64,000 nt of DNA, taken from contig CM067566.1 of assembly GCA_034336665.1 (NCBI GenBank), positions 15,792,330-15,856,329 of the forward strand. Direction: 5' to 3'. Shown one piece after another: positions 36,137-48,690 of this stretch (positions are counted from its first letter, which is position 1; the number at the start of each line of letters is the position of its first letter). The notes under the pieces were generated by a model that was not told the origin of the DNA, did not search any database, and saw only the letters and a list, made by a program, of their open reading frames with translations. Made by a program: the position numbers and the translations under genes. The stretch comes from Luscinia megarhynchos (taxonomy: Eukaryota; Chordata; Aves; Passeriformes; Turdidae).

Positions 36137-39100
36137 TTACCTGTTTTTGTAACTAGTTACGTCAGGGGACTGTTGCAAGTGAAACTGTATTTCATGGGAA
36201 TGTAAAAACCATTGAATCACGGAATCACAGAGTGATATGGATGTACTAAAAACTGATATAATAAAATATTTTACAGTAAATTTAAATTAATTAGAATGAG
36301 GAGACTGGTCCCAGAAGATTAGTGTTTGCAGACAGAAATATTGGGAGTGCCCACTGAATTTAGGTACAGACCAACACTACTCTTTTAATTTTTCTTGCAT
36401 AGAGAAGATCAAAACGTTCAAGCCTTGTTTGCCACATAAGCTTATATTACTAAACAAAAGGATTTTGTCATGGCTTTAGGCAGAGACCTTTGAGAAACAG
36501 CTTTATATGCTTAGAGCCATTAGGCAGATTGAATGGCTTTTTCTTTATTGAGACACAAACCAGAAGGAACCATTATCCAAAGCCTGGGCCATCATGGTAA
36601 AGCTGGAAAGACTTCCATGACTGATATTGTATGTAGGTTTTTGATGACCTCTATCTTCTGCCTAAATGAGATCATAACTGGAAGTCAAGAACCAACCAGC
36701 AGAAATCATTATTGTTTGCTCTTAAGTTGAACAAGACCAGTGCTTCTCAGGTACACTGGTTACAAAAGAAAGTGAAGGCTATGAATAAGAAAGTTGTCTT
36801 TTACATCAGCAGTAATTTTGCATATGTGAAACATCACTGTTTGTGTGGTATAAGGGTGCATGGATTGGTTTGCGTTACTTGTGCCAAAGAAATACCTGTG
36901 TTATTTATAAGTCAAGTTAGGATCCCTACTTGAAAATTTTTCAGCAAGTTCTAAACATTCTCTAGATTGCTGAGGTCAAGGGCCAAAAATATCTATAGAA
37001 TATTGCTTTCCACTTGGTATGCCTCAGTAAAGATGCAACTATAAATAACTGCTACTAAAGCAGAAGCTACTACATATTCCTGATTTATTTATTTTCCTAA
37101 GGGAAATTTGATGATGACTGTTAAAAGATTTAAATTTTTGTCGTTGTTGTTTGCTTTTTATTTAAAAGAAGAAACGTAAATCTATCAAGTTACAGGATGT
37201 GTGCTTTAGATTAGTGCTTGTATTATGTCAGTCAAATATCTATGGTAAAATAGGTTAAACATCTTGTTCCTGGTAGCTTTCTGATCTTCATATCAAAGGC
37301 ACCTGCAGAAATATGAAGTCAGACTATTCTTCAGGAACTGAAAGGAAACAAATTACTTTTTAAATGGGCAGGAGTATTTAGAAGCTTTCTAAACATTTTC
37401 TGAAATCAGCACATTGAAAGAAGCACGTTTTGATAATGTTCTTGGAAATAACCCTGGCTCAATTTGGATTAACAAAGTTTAGCTTTTTATATGGAATTTT
37501 AAAATTGTTCCTTGCCCTGTGTCTTCCAATGTTATTACTGAAATGATCCTCAGTACACTGACCACCTACATAAAGTTTATACAATTAGTTGTTAGGGAAT
37601 TTCTTAATATATACATAGAAACCATGCTGTGAATAATGTGCTAGTCTTAATTTGCTTTACTTTCTTCATTGTGTCACATTAAAATTCCAAATGATGGTGA
37701 CATTCAAATCTTAAACTCTGTGGACCCTTTATTCCCATGGAAGCTGCTTTAAGAATTGATTATTCTCTTGGGTAAATAAGCATTTCATGTGCTAGAAACA
37801 TCTGTTTATATATATAGGATCTGTCAACATCCCATTTCTTTCCAGCAGCAATGCCAAATAATCATAAATAATGGCAGAACTCTTCAGTCTATAATAAAAA
37901 AAAAGTATCCAGAAATAAGTTTAAGACCTACGTAATTAATATCTCCTGCATAATCCTCAGTAGGATGTTGTGCATTCCAGATTATGTGGTTATCTAAGGA
38001 ATTGCTAGTTCCAATAGTCTGTTTCCTTTGCCCAGAAGAAAAATGGATCCAGGAAACTAATATCTTGGAAGGAAAGCAGGAGAAGAAAGACATTTTGGAA
38101 TCTGTTTTTAAAACCCCCAAACACAAAAAACTTCAGTTGTTTATACAATTTTGAGTACATTATAACATATTCCTTCCATGTACCCCAACATATGAGAGAT
38201 AACTTGTGGACAGCTAAAGTCTTTGGTTATATGAGGCCTCTAAGATCAGTAAATTTAGTTTTACAGGAGAGTTTTCCTTGAGATTCTCCCCTTTGCCAAT
38301 TAGAAATTCTGCAAGGCGAGCCTGTTCAATACACCACAATCAGATAAGCTCACTGTCTTAACTTCCAACACTGCCCAAAATGCAGCAGACTTCTGCCAGG
38401 CACAGGCAGATCTAAAAGAACTCTGCTCCACAGGCAGGACTGGGGCCTCCTGGATAGTTTCTTTAAGTGTAGATATTCATCTTCTTGTCAAGTGCCATCC
38501 CCTTTATTATTACTGGTGCGATGGGAGGGAAGACCAGAGATTTTCTACCTCAACTGTAGATGAGTGGTTTCAGTTGAGAGGGTCTCTCCCACCTTTTTGA
38601 AGACTGAAATGTGGTGCCTTTCCCATTGAGTGAGCTAAAGCAATTTGGATTTTAACCAGTTGCTTGTAGATTTCTGTTGTGGGTATAAATTTTAGACTTT
38701 TATATTATAGTAACATAGAAGCTATTTCAGACAGATTTTTTTGTGTACTTTTTCCAGCTAGAAACTATCTATGTCCGTTTCTTACTCAATTTTTTCCCTG
38801 TGTTTGTTTTACAGTTCATTTGACTGATTTTTTTTTCCTATTGTCCACAGTCAGGTGCAGTTTGGAATGCTTAAATAGGCTTTGCCCTCAGGAAAAAAAG
38901 TCCAAACTATTTCCTGGCAATCAGATATCAATACAGAGCTTTCTTTAACCCAGAGATATAAAGGATACATGAGTTAAAGTAAACAAGTTTGGAAGTCTAA
39001 GATACCTTCTGGAGATTATTATTTCGAAATGTTTCTAACTTCATATTGATGATCCATTGGAATTTGGAATTGAATTTTGTAAATTCTTTAATTGTTGATT

Positions 39101-40865
39101 CAAATGAAAGTAATCCAGGAACGAGATAACATTTTCAAAGTGTAATTTTGATCCAGTTCCAAGCAGAATATCTTGTGCTACAGATGTTTCTCAATACTAA
39201 TTGATTATTTCTTTAGCAGAAAAGCTATTTAGAAGTGTTCCAAGATACTAAACTGACTCTGCAACTGCCTGTATGGCAGCAAGTTATACTGCGTTTTCAC
39301 TTCTTTCATCTTCCTAAAATTGAATATGGCCAGAAGGAGTGATACAGCTGCACTGAATCTTATGCTAATGCTTTCCCAGAAAATGTTTTCTTTCCTCCCT
39401 AAATTATTCATTGAGCTATTAGAGGTCTGAAATAAAACTTTAATTCGTTGTTAGAGGCTTCACAAAGTATGACCTGCTGGAACGTATGAATGGAGTTGAA
39501 AGAGAGCCATCTGACTACAGGAATTGCAGCCAGAGGAGGAAGACATGGGCAGAAACTTAACACCTGTTGAAGATTTCTAGCATTTTGGGCAACGTGATTT
39601 TTAGCTGAAAGCTGAATGATAGCTTTTAGTTGACTGCATTATGGAGTACAATAAAATATGTAAAATGCTGTCTTAAATAATGTGTACTGTCATTTTCAAC
39701 TGCTAATTTCACATTGGAATGCACTTGCTTGTCCACAAGCTAAAATTCGTCAATCTAAGGGCATATATTGTGTTAAACAGTGCCCAGCATTATCTTCTCC
39801 TTAGGCTGTTATTTTCAGATGCCCTCCACTCTGTATTCTGTAGCTTTTTGCTTGAGATAGAGACAGAAAAGAGGACTGAAATTTTGAAAGCAACTGAAGG
39901 AACCAAAGTACCTACCTGTCACTAAAAACACCCCTGTAATACACTTGAAATAGAGAAAAAAATTCTACCTATGTGAATTCAGATGACAGTGAATCTCAAT
40001 AATTCAACAATCTCTTTTTGGCTGTCTTCTTTGACAGAAACATCTCTTTGTCTTTATTATATATGTCTGTTATAGTTGCACACCCATCTCAGCCTGCAGC
40101 ATGGTTCTGGTGGCTTCATTTCAGGATAAAATCATGCGCTTAAGTATTAGTATAAATGTTTCAGGAAAAATAACACTATTAGCATTTATCATTATATTAT
40201 TGAAGGATTTCCAAAGTTTAAGAAAGTTTATTAGCAATTCTGAAGTCAGATATATTGTCATAGCACCCACCACATTATTGCTGTCATTGGGACTTAATAT
40301 TTCCTCAGGTAGATACAGGGATTAAAAAAACCCCAACAAAACCTGTGAGATACTGAGAGCACGAAATCCTGTGTAATAGGAATAAACTGTTGACAAGTGA
40401 GTAAGGGTTTCTGCGACACTCCAGTAAAGGGTGGTGTGGGCTGCTTTTCTCCACAGGGAAAGGATGACAGATAAAAATAAAGCAATCCTCACTAATGATC
40501 TTGCAGTCCTCTCTACTGCCCAGTGAAGTTGAGGTTAATTTACAAAATACGTGACATCAACGAAGAATAAGGGTAGGAGGGTCGTGGTTAAGGGATTAGA
40601 AAACTGCCTAATACAAAACTTCAAGAGCAATAAAATGGGGGAAGTCTTGTTGAATGAAACAGGAAGACTCAAGGGAAAGAAAGAATAGGAATCAGACCAT
40701 GGTGTCACCAAAATGTTTGGAAAAAAGCAGTTCTCCACAGCACTAGGACTGGCTGAATAACTGGCTTCACAGTTCACAGATTTGTAGATGTTTTTCTTTT
40801 AATTTGGCTTAGTTTCAAATTGGAACAAATCCATTTTTTTAAGAAAAATTTCTTCAGAAAAAATT
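36137..40865. other. Non-coding, little recognised
   Basis: A 25-base trace 'gaatcacggaatcacagag' (36215-36233) resembles the outer tip of a minus-oriented CR1 but stops there. Otherwise AT-rich unique DNA with scattered unsupported frames (36533, 36712, 38679, 39719, 40101). Confidence 0.5.
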
Positions 40866-40926
40866 CCAGGAAAGTGTTTTGGAAACACTGACATACTGTG
40901 TTTCCAAAACCACACATTTCCCCCTG
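40866..40926. other. Strong imperfect hairpin, about 60 nt
   Basis: Perfect 13-bp arms GTTTTGGAAACAC (40876-40888) and GTGTTTCCAAAAC (40898-40910) enclose a 9-base loop. The stem extends with one bulged C to GTGTTTTGG.../...CCAAAACcACAC, and outer CAGGAAA/TTTCC..CTG pairing lengthens it further. The form fits a pre-miRNA-like foldback or a palindromic DNA element. Expression cannot be judged from sequence. Confidence 0.45.
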
Positions 40927-43378
40927 ACCCTACAGCTGCCTAATGGAACTGGCATTCATAGAGCAGATCCATGGGAAGGCGAGGTCTGTGTCTTGACTTT
41001 GGGCTTTCTGTTTTCAGGTCAGCCACCACGGGCAGGCAACAAGTAATGGGTTTAAACTGAAATATGAGATGCTTTTTTAAAACTGAACTATGAGATTATA
41101 TTTTTAATATTATTATATGCATTTCACATGTGTTTATAAAGCTATTGCATATATATAAATTTATCTATTTTTCTGTGAAAGTGTCCAGAAGGAATTGCTT
41201 GTAAAAAGTTTGTAGATGGTTTCTTTTCACATCCCTACATCGCAAATCTAAGGATAATAACAGCTGATTTTCATTTCTTCTTTTGCTTTTCACAATCCAT
41301 TTTAAAAGAAATTGATCAAACATTTTCAATCCTAAAATTAACAGAACTGAAGTAGGTAATGAAGATCTGCAATCTCTTCCATTCATATTTATTATGATTA
41401 TTTGAACTGCATGTGATATGCCAATGTAACCTGGAAAGATGAAGTTAATTTTCTTTGTGATGTTCCCTGTATCCTATTTTTTTCCCAATCTTTCTCTAAA
41501 CACTTCCTTTTCCAAAAAGTCTGGTAATTTGAGCCCAGTGAATTTTTATACTTTTAAGATCCAAGAATAGAAACAAAAGCCTTTTTCTTCTTTCCTGTGG
41601 CATAGCAACACAGTTTGAATTTTGAAATTTTAAGTGTCCAATGCTCACATTTTTGTGATCTACTTGTATAATAAAAAAATCCCTGAAAACCGAAAAATGC
41701 AACATGCAAAAACAAGGTTATTTTAAAATGACAAATAAATTACAATATGTTGGTGCATACCAGCATGCAGCAGAAATATGAGTAGCTCATGTCATTTGCA
41801 ATGACTCATCCACTCAAACTAACAGTGAGGGGGAAAAAAGCAAGAGAATTGAATGAGGAAGCCACAGAAATTAATGCAAATACAGAAGGCCTAGATTCTT
41901 GTCTAGATATGAAATTATTTAGAGCTCATATATATAAGCATGCTTATTTTCAATCAAAAACTTTCCTGTGATTCTCTATCTGAAAAACTATCTGAATGTC
42001 TTTTACTTTAGCTAGCAACAATCTTGTTGCACACGAAATTTGCAGTTCTTAGCTGATCTTAGCATTTCCAGAACATCTCTTAACACTTTCACATTATGTC
42101 CAGAGTATTTGTTTTGTGATCTGAAGTCTGAGCTGTTAAAATTATTGGGATTTATAAAAATAATAAGAAGTTAAAATTCTGATATGACTTGGTGTATTTA
42201 GGAAATCTTTATTAATTTTACTGCTTTTTTTCTGTAATTAATGTTTCTTTCTGAGTATTTCACTGATGAGATAACTGAAATAAGTTAATATCAGATTTTC
42301 CAATGATTTAGCTGTAACATACACTCTTGATAGTGACTGAGATATGTTTACATTGACCAGTGATGTCTTTGTGGCAGTGGAAACCCAAATGCAAATGAAA
42401 GATACTTCACAGTTCTCTCTGAAATGGGACAATATATTTTTGTAATTAAAGAATTACCACATGAAGATGACATCCAAACAATTACATTTTAAAATTTTCA
42501 AAATATTTGAACACACAATTGAGCTCACATTTTGGATGCTTTCATTTAGATATATATGGCTGTCTTTATGTTTAGAAGGAGAACTTATTTTAATAGAAAT
42601 TTTCTAGATTTAAAATGTTCCTGGAGACAAATTTCTGAGGTGAACAAGGATGCCATAACACATGGGGTTCAATCTACCTTCAATCCCTCTTCAATCTCTC
42701 TCAATTTAAAAAATGTGTAAACAGTCATTATTTGTAGTTTTGTTTTATACATATTTAATAATTTTCTCTCACAGTTTCAATAAGTTTGGCTTACTGCTTC
42801 AAATTCAAGGTCTGTTTTTTATTATAGGATTGGTCATGACAGTCACAATTTATTTCTTTAGTTTCTGGTAAGATAGATGTAAATCTTATAGTCCTCTTTA
42901 TGCTGAGTAATTTCGTAGTAAAACAACGGTACATTTATTTTACACCTTTGTGAATACATTGAATGAAAATTCACTATTCTTGAGCATTTATACTCAGAAC
43001 TCATGAAAATTTTTTGAAAGCAAACCCATAAGAAATTAAAATGTATTTGAGACAAATAATCTAAGACATCAAGTAAAAGATTCCTTTGCTTTTAGCAGCA
43101 AGTTGGTAACATGCCTGGGAGCAGAACTCTGGTGATTTAACATGTTTATGCCAAGTTTAAATGAAGTTTAAATGAATACCTAACGCCAACTACCAAATAT
43201 AATTGTATTAAAATAACTTAAATGAACAGATTCAAGATTTCTTGTATTACTGTGCATCTATAAAAATATGCAAAAATATATATATAGGAACTGAATATAG
43301 ATTAGTTTTCAGGGCTTGATTCTACTTTTAACTCATCTTAACATTCACTTTATAATAGATGATTCTTACAAACTCTTA
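40927..43378. other. Non-coding, nothing recognised
   Basis: AT-rich with short AT runs (about 41150-41160, 43275-43286). No TE or gene signal. Confidence 0.55.
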
Positions 43379-43705
43379 GAATCGTAGAGTCATAGAATGG
43401 TTTGAGTTGGAATGAACCTTAAAAATCTTCTCATTCCAACCCTCCTGATGTGAGCAAGAACACCTTTCACAAGACCAGGCTGCCCAGAGCTACATTCCAA
43501 CTTGAGCACTTCCAGGGATGGGGCTTCCACAACTTCTCTGGACAATCCAGGTTCCAGGGCCTTACCATCCTCAGAGTAAAGAATTTCTACTGAATATCTA
43601 ATCAAAATCTGTCTAATCTATCTCTCAGTTTGAAGCCATTTCCCCTTGTGGTGTCACTGGAGGCTCTTGTAAATGCTCTTCTACAACCCACTCTGCTCTG
43701 TATTG
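43379..43705 (-). mobile_element. CR1 LINE 3' fragment, minus orientation
   Basis: The plus strand reads 'agtcatagaatggtttgagttgga', 'tcattccaaccctcctgatgtgagcaagaacacctttcac', 'accaggctgcccagagc', 'ccagggatggggcttccacaacttctctgg', 'cagagtaaagaatttct', 'tgccccttgtggtgtcactggaggctcttgtaaa'-type text, the reverse complement of a CR1 end. It is 5'-truncated about 325 bases from its 3' end. Minus frames 43390-43605 and 43625-43819 are residues of it. Confidence 0.92.
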
Positions 43706-45635
43706 CTCTGTATTCTGAGAGACATTTTCAGCAGCTGGCTTTTTGTAGTCTTTGCTTGCTGAAATGTAGAACCGAACAGTTAATCTTGTATAAATATTTG
43801 TAGATAATAGAACTGGCATATAATTTCATACTTTTTTCAATTTAAAGGAAAACTTTTGAACCCTTGGTTATATTAATTGCGAGTAACCTGGAAATGTTCC
43901 CACTTTTTAAGGTGTCAGTTTACAGCAGCATTGTAACATAATCTTATCTGAACCCCGTACAATCTGTTCCTAGGCTAGGGACATAAAAAACTGAAAAAAG
44001 AAAGGACAAATGTGTTTTTAATCAATAGCTAATATATGTGTGCAAGAGAGATTATTTTGGTTTCAAATGTATGTTGTTATATTTAGAAATACTTAGCTTA
44101 AAATGGAATGTTGGGAGTATAAGAACATGCAAATATCTCTTTATATTAAACAGAAATACTGTTGAAAGCTGTAATTTTCAGTGGTTGCCTTTTCTGTATT
44201 TTCACTCAACTTGTTTTGAAAAGTCTCTTGGTAGTACCGATTGTAATAAACTAGATTTTTGAGAATGCAGGAAATTCTAATTGGATTATTTTACCCTTAT
44301 ACCCCAATATACTAGGTAGTATAATAAACACCAATGTGATTAGAAGATGGTTGTAGGGCTTGTGCTGTAAAGCAGCTCAACAGTAGTCTTACCATTGTCT
44401 CCCTCCTCAGAGATCCATGGAGAGTCTTCAACTTCAAATGATGGTCGAAATTCTGGGATACTTAATAGATTTAAAAAAAAATAATCTTAGTTCTTTAATT
44501 TAGTTTTCTTAGTTTTAATTTTTAGGATGTCTTGTCTATATGCCTACATATTTTCAAATATTTGGTTTTCTTTTAAGTTTTTCTTCTGAAATGCAGTCTT
44601 AACTCAGATTTTCCTGGTATCAGCAAACAGATGTGGGAAGCAGCCTTCCATTTCATGCAGATGGAGAAGTCAACTTGCATCTAGAGTTTTGCACTGCTTG
44701 GGTCTCAGGGGAGTAATCCCTTCTAAAATCAATATTGAGTTGGTAATATTATTTAAATATAATTCTGTTTATGCTCTTTTGAATTTCTGCTTTTGTATAC
44801 AGCTTTACAGTACTAGCTCTGCCAAACCTATAACATATTGTGTTAAAACAAATACCGAGTGCTAACCTTCCTTTCCCCCCTCAGCTCCTCCCAAGCCTTC
44901 AGGTGGCTAGCAGCTGATAAATCTAGTTTCTAGGTTACCAGTGAACCAGATGGTAATGCACAGAAAAGTAAAAAAATAGAAAACCGTGGTTTTTCTCCAC
45001 TTATTTAATTATGTTTTCATATAGTTCATTAGCTAAGTTAACTTGTGCTAAAACCACATTTTGTTCCAGGCAAAAGATGCTGCTTTTTGGGATGTGACTA
45101 AAATAACTAAGAGTTTTGATATATAAGCTCCTAACTGTTGAAACATGCTGTCATGCAATATAACAACATTTAATACATGCAACCATGTAATTATGCATAA
45201 TAACTAGTGATCATTGTATATGCTGATAGGAAGGATAAGGAGGGGGGGCTGTTGTGTATTTAACTGGTCTTCTGCACCTGCAGAAAGCAGACAACTCTCC
45301 TCACTGTGGAGGAAACAAAGATAATGACAGCATGATATTAAATGCAAACATTAATTTTTTACGATAAAATACTAGGAAAAAGTCTATCAATTAAGGTTTG
45401 TTGTTGGGAACAGCAAAATTATGTTGTTTGTCGGCTTAAAGACAAATAAAAGACTTATGGAATGAAATCCATAATTCTGTTTACCACATAGCTGCTGAAT
45501 CCATTATTAGTATTTTGAAGAAGATTTATATTGGCTATTTAAGCTTCTGTTCGGGATAAACTCTCCCTGTACATATTAAACTCTACTTCAGTTCTGAAGT
45601 AAATGAAATCGTCAGCCCATGTGATGTGATATTTT
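43706..45635. other. Non-coding, nothing recognised
   Basis: AT-rich. A G7 run at 45243-45249 and a C-rich spot at 44874-44880 are the only composition features. Confidence 0.55.
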
Positions 45636-45639
45636 ACTA

Positions 45640-46030
45640 AAAGAAAAACAAGCTGCTGTGAAAACATAATTGTACTGATACTGGGGCTCTCAGCAGGCCT
45701 TATTAGCTCAGGCATAGTCCTGCATTAATGTAGCTAATGGCTTTTGGACAGGCAGTGGCTCACTTCCAGACGATTTGGAGTGCGGATGTGGGGCCAGCCG
45801 CGGCTTTCTGCATCCAACAGCATAAGCACACACTGAGCTGATCGGTTATTTATAAAAGCCAACTTAATGTGTTTGGGAAAGATTATATTCTGCTGAAATA
45901 TTTGTGCTAGCATAGGAACGTGGCTACCTGCCATCTGGGGCTGATGAAAGCGGGTAAAACTGCTCCTGGAGGTAAAACCTAGTGCTTTCAGAGAATGAAG
46001 CACCCCAAAGCGCTGAAGCTGTCAAAAAAC
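45640..46030. promoter_or_regulatory. Candidate conserved non-coding element with retained CpGs
   Basis: Several CpGs (about 45769, 45781, 45799, 45842, 45919, 45951 and 46011) sit in complex, non-repetitive text that includes 'tgcattaatgtagctaatggc'. The 89-codon minus frame 45734-46003 covers part of it without any recognisable domain. Constraint is inferred from CpG retention only. Confidence 0.3.
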
Positions 46031-46739
46031 CAGTATGTGTTATCATGTTTTCTCCACAACTTTCTGCAAGAAAGGTCTTTGGAAGATGAGCAGTTGGAAA
46101 CCATTTTCTGTCATTAACGAGATTTATCAGATCTTTAAGATATGAAGGGTCACATCCTTTATATTCTGAGCCTTGGGCTAGGATCTTAACTAGAAATTAT
46201 TCAGCAGCACTGGTGGGCAGGTTCCTTGTGGCATCTCAGAGGCCACTGCTGTTGACTTCATAAGTATACCTGTCACATGGTGATGTTAATATATAGCAGG
46301 TGCAAATATGAGATGAAGAAAGCCAGTCCTCCTAGCTGTGCTTCAGTCAGTCACGATGACAACAATCTTTACTGTTGGAGGGAAACATCTGCCTCGTGTT
46401 TGTTAACAAATTAAGTACTCTCAGTACTTAGTTTGGGTTCCTTATATACCAAAATTGTTTTTAAAGTAAAATGGGACCTGCACTGTAGCACTGGCACTGG
46501 AAAATGCTAGCAAGTATTTGCACTGGTTGGTATGAGCGCTGGCACCCAGCAGTCTCAGGAGCTATCTGAACAGTATTTCATTCTGGCACAGTACTGATAA
46601 GGAGACAATGAACTTAAGTGCACAGGTTAAATACATGTTTTGAAAGTAAGGTCAGATGAAATTGGCTCCAGAAAAACATGGATACTATAATGTTAGATTG
46701 GAGCAGAAGGACTTACTCTAGTTACTGTTTAACTTTTAG

Positions 46740-47400
46740 TCTGCTGAACATATACCAGTAAGTGCATCAATAAGGTAATTTCGTGTTTGCTCTTCAGTTC
46801 TTGGAACATTCTTGCAAAACCAGAATTCCCCACGGCAGCCAGCAACATTATGTTGGATTTAAATCACTAGCTACGTGCAGAGCCTCAACAATGCAATCCT
46901 AACTCATTGTCATAATCTGGATAGCAGTGACACAGTGCAGACTGTGTAGGGACACAGTACAAAGATGCTTCTATTGAACAGTCCATCTGCTTCTAATAAA
47001 GAATATACTAACAATAATTAAATACAGTAGAATCAAGAGGGAGAACACAACTCGTTCATATCCCACTAGAAGAACATTGCTATATACTTAGTGCTAATGT
47101 GCAATAATCACATTCATAAACCGACAATTCCAATCAGCACTGTAGAACTATACAATTAAAGCAGCAGCATAATTAAGAGCAAAGCTTTCTGATAGCCCAC
47201 ATTACTAACAAATGACTATAAATTTAAATAATGTTCTCATCATGAAATTGGCCATTAATCAGATCACAATCAGCATTATTACCAATCATAAAAGAAATGG
47301 ATTATCTGGTTTAAGAACAAGACAGTGCCCTTCAACTAATCTAAAGTTTCAGGTTCCACATGTGTGCCATATATTTTACCTTGAAATCCTTGTTTTCTGA
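46740..47400. promoter_or_regulatory. Candidate enhancer block with homeodomain cores
   Basis: Contains TAATTA in 'cataattaagag', ATTAAT in 'ggccattaatcag', repeated AATCA/TAATCA and AATTAA cores, and few simple repeats. This resembles homeobox-responsive conserved elements in vertebrate gene deserts. Chance in AT-rich DNA remains possible. Confidence 0.25.
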
Positions 47401-47559
47401 GCTTTCAATTTCCTCTGTCTACAATTTTGTGAGTTTTGTGTGCAGTTTGGGTAATACATGTTGGAATGGATAAATGAAAGTGAGAAACAAGTCAGCCACC
47501 CTGAATTAATCAAAATGAAGAAAATGTAAAGAAGTAAAAATAAGGCTATTGACGCTGCT

Positions 47560-48300
47560 TATTTCTTTCCCTTTGGGAAAGCTGTATCCAGCTGTGCAGA
47601 TTTCCATTAGCATAAACAGAGTTGTCTGTGAGGTCAATTTCAAGCTTATTGTTAACAGAATATTTTCACAAAAATCTTGAGAGACATTAAGTGTTAGAGA
47701 TGACTTCTAAGCCTGTCTTACTTCTAAGATAAGTCTGGACACACTTGCCTACTTTTTCCTTGGCATTGCTTTCAGGAGTTTTATTTTTATTTTTTGATCT
47801 GACTGGAAGCTGGTCTTAACATCAAAATATTTTCCTTTGGACAAATCAGCTGAACTGGTTAATGCCAGAACCATCACAGCTCAATCCGTGCACCCAGACA
47901 GGGAGATGGGGGGGTGGGGGGGTGGGCGATGGGGGCAGGCAGAGGTTTAGAGCATTTTAAGCAAACCTGGAAACTTTGAAGGTGGTCATTCTGACTTGCA
48001 CCAAAGCCTCAGAAAACAATGAGCTTTGAATGGAAGTAAAATAAAGTAGTTTCTTTGAGAGCTTCAGTTATGAGTATAAAAGAAGATTGTAGTGTTTGGA
48101 ACTCCAAATGCTATTGTCTTACAAATAAATGAAATATCATTTATGTAATAATTATAATGATGACAGAGTTTGCTTATTTATAATTAATGACCTAAAGACT
48201 TGTTAACAATCTGGAAGCCAATTCTCTTAGCTTCAAACTGTGCATTAGAGTTTCTTTGTCTTTATATATTAATAGTATTTTTTATACTTCTGATAAAAAA
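47560..48300. other. Unique non-coding DNA around a G-rich run
   Basis: Complex, non-repetitive text. The only strong local signal is the G-run at 47901-47939, listed separately. No gene. Confidence 0.45.
47901..47939 (+). other. G-quadruplex-type motif
   Basis: Consecutive G tracts GGG, G7, G7, GGG and G5 separated by one to four bases satisfy the usual G3+N1-7 rule several times over. It is the densest G run in the window and stands alone in AT-rich DNA. Confidence 0.75.
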
Positions 48301-48690
48301 TACATTAATTTTGTAAAACACTGATATGTCTTTATTAGATCCACTTGATACGTCTGAAAGAGACTTTATAGTCATGTAAATCTTTCTTCCAAGTCTGAAT
48401 TTGAAGCAAAACTGCTCAAGCTAAATATAGTTGGAGAATAATTGCATTAATTTAATGTAATTCCATTAGATAATTAGTCCATCTGAGAGAAAAATTTTTT
48501 GGATTGGTACCTGTACAGGAAAGGGTTGTATTTTCAAGCAGAGAAGTGATAAGACTATTGGCTGAAATAGAACAATAACCTAATTGGTCAAGGTGATTAT
48601 TATGTTACAGCAATTCTGAAGCCCTAAAAAAATCATTCCCTGGGAAAATAATACAGCTATTGGAATTCAGTCCCAAGCACCTAAAGGACA
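48301..48690. other. Non-coding, nothing recognised
   Basis: AT-rich sequence upstream of the old CR1. No motif beyond short A/T runs. Confidence 0.5.

Noticed and set aside
36211..36236. 'gaatcacggaatcacagag' resembling a CR1 terminal repeat
   Set aside because: The match stops after about 25 bases with no CR1 body following.
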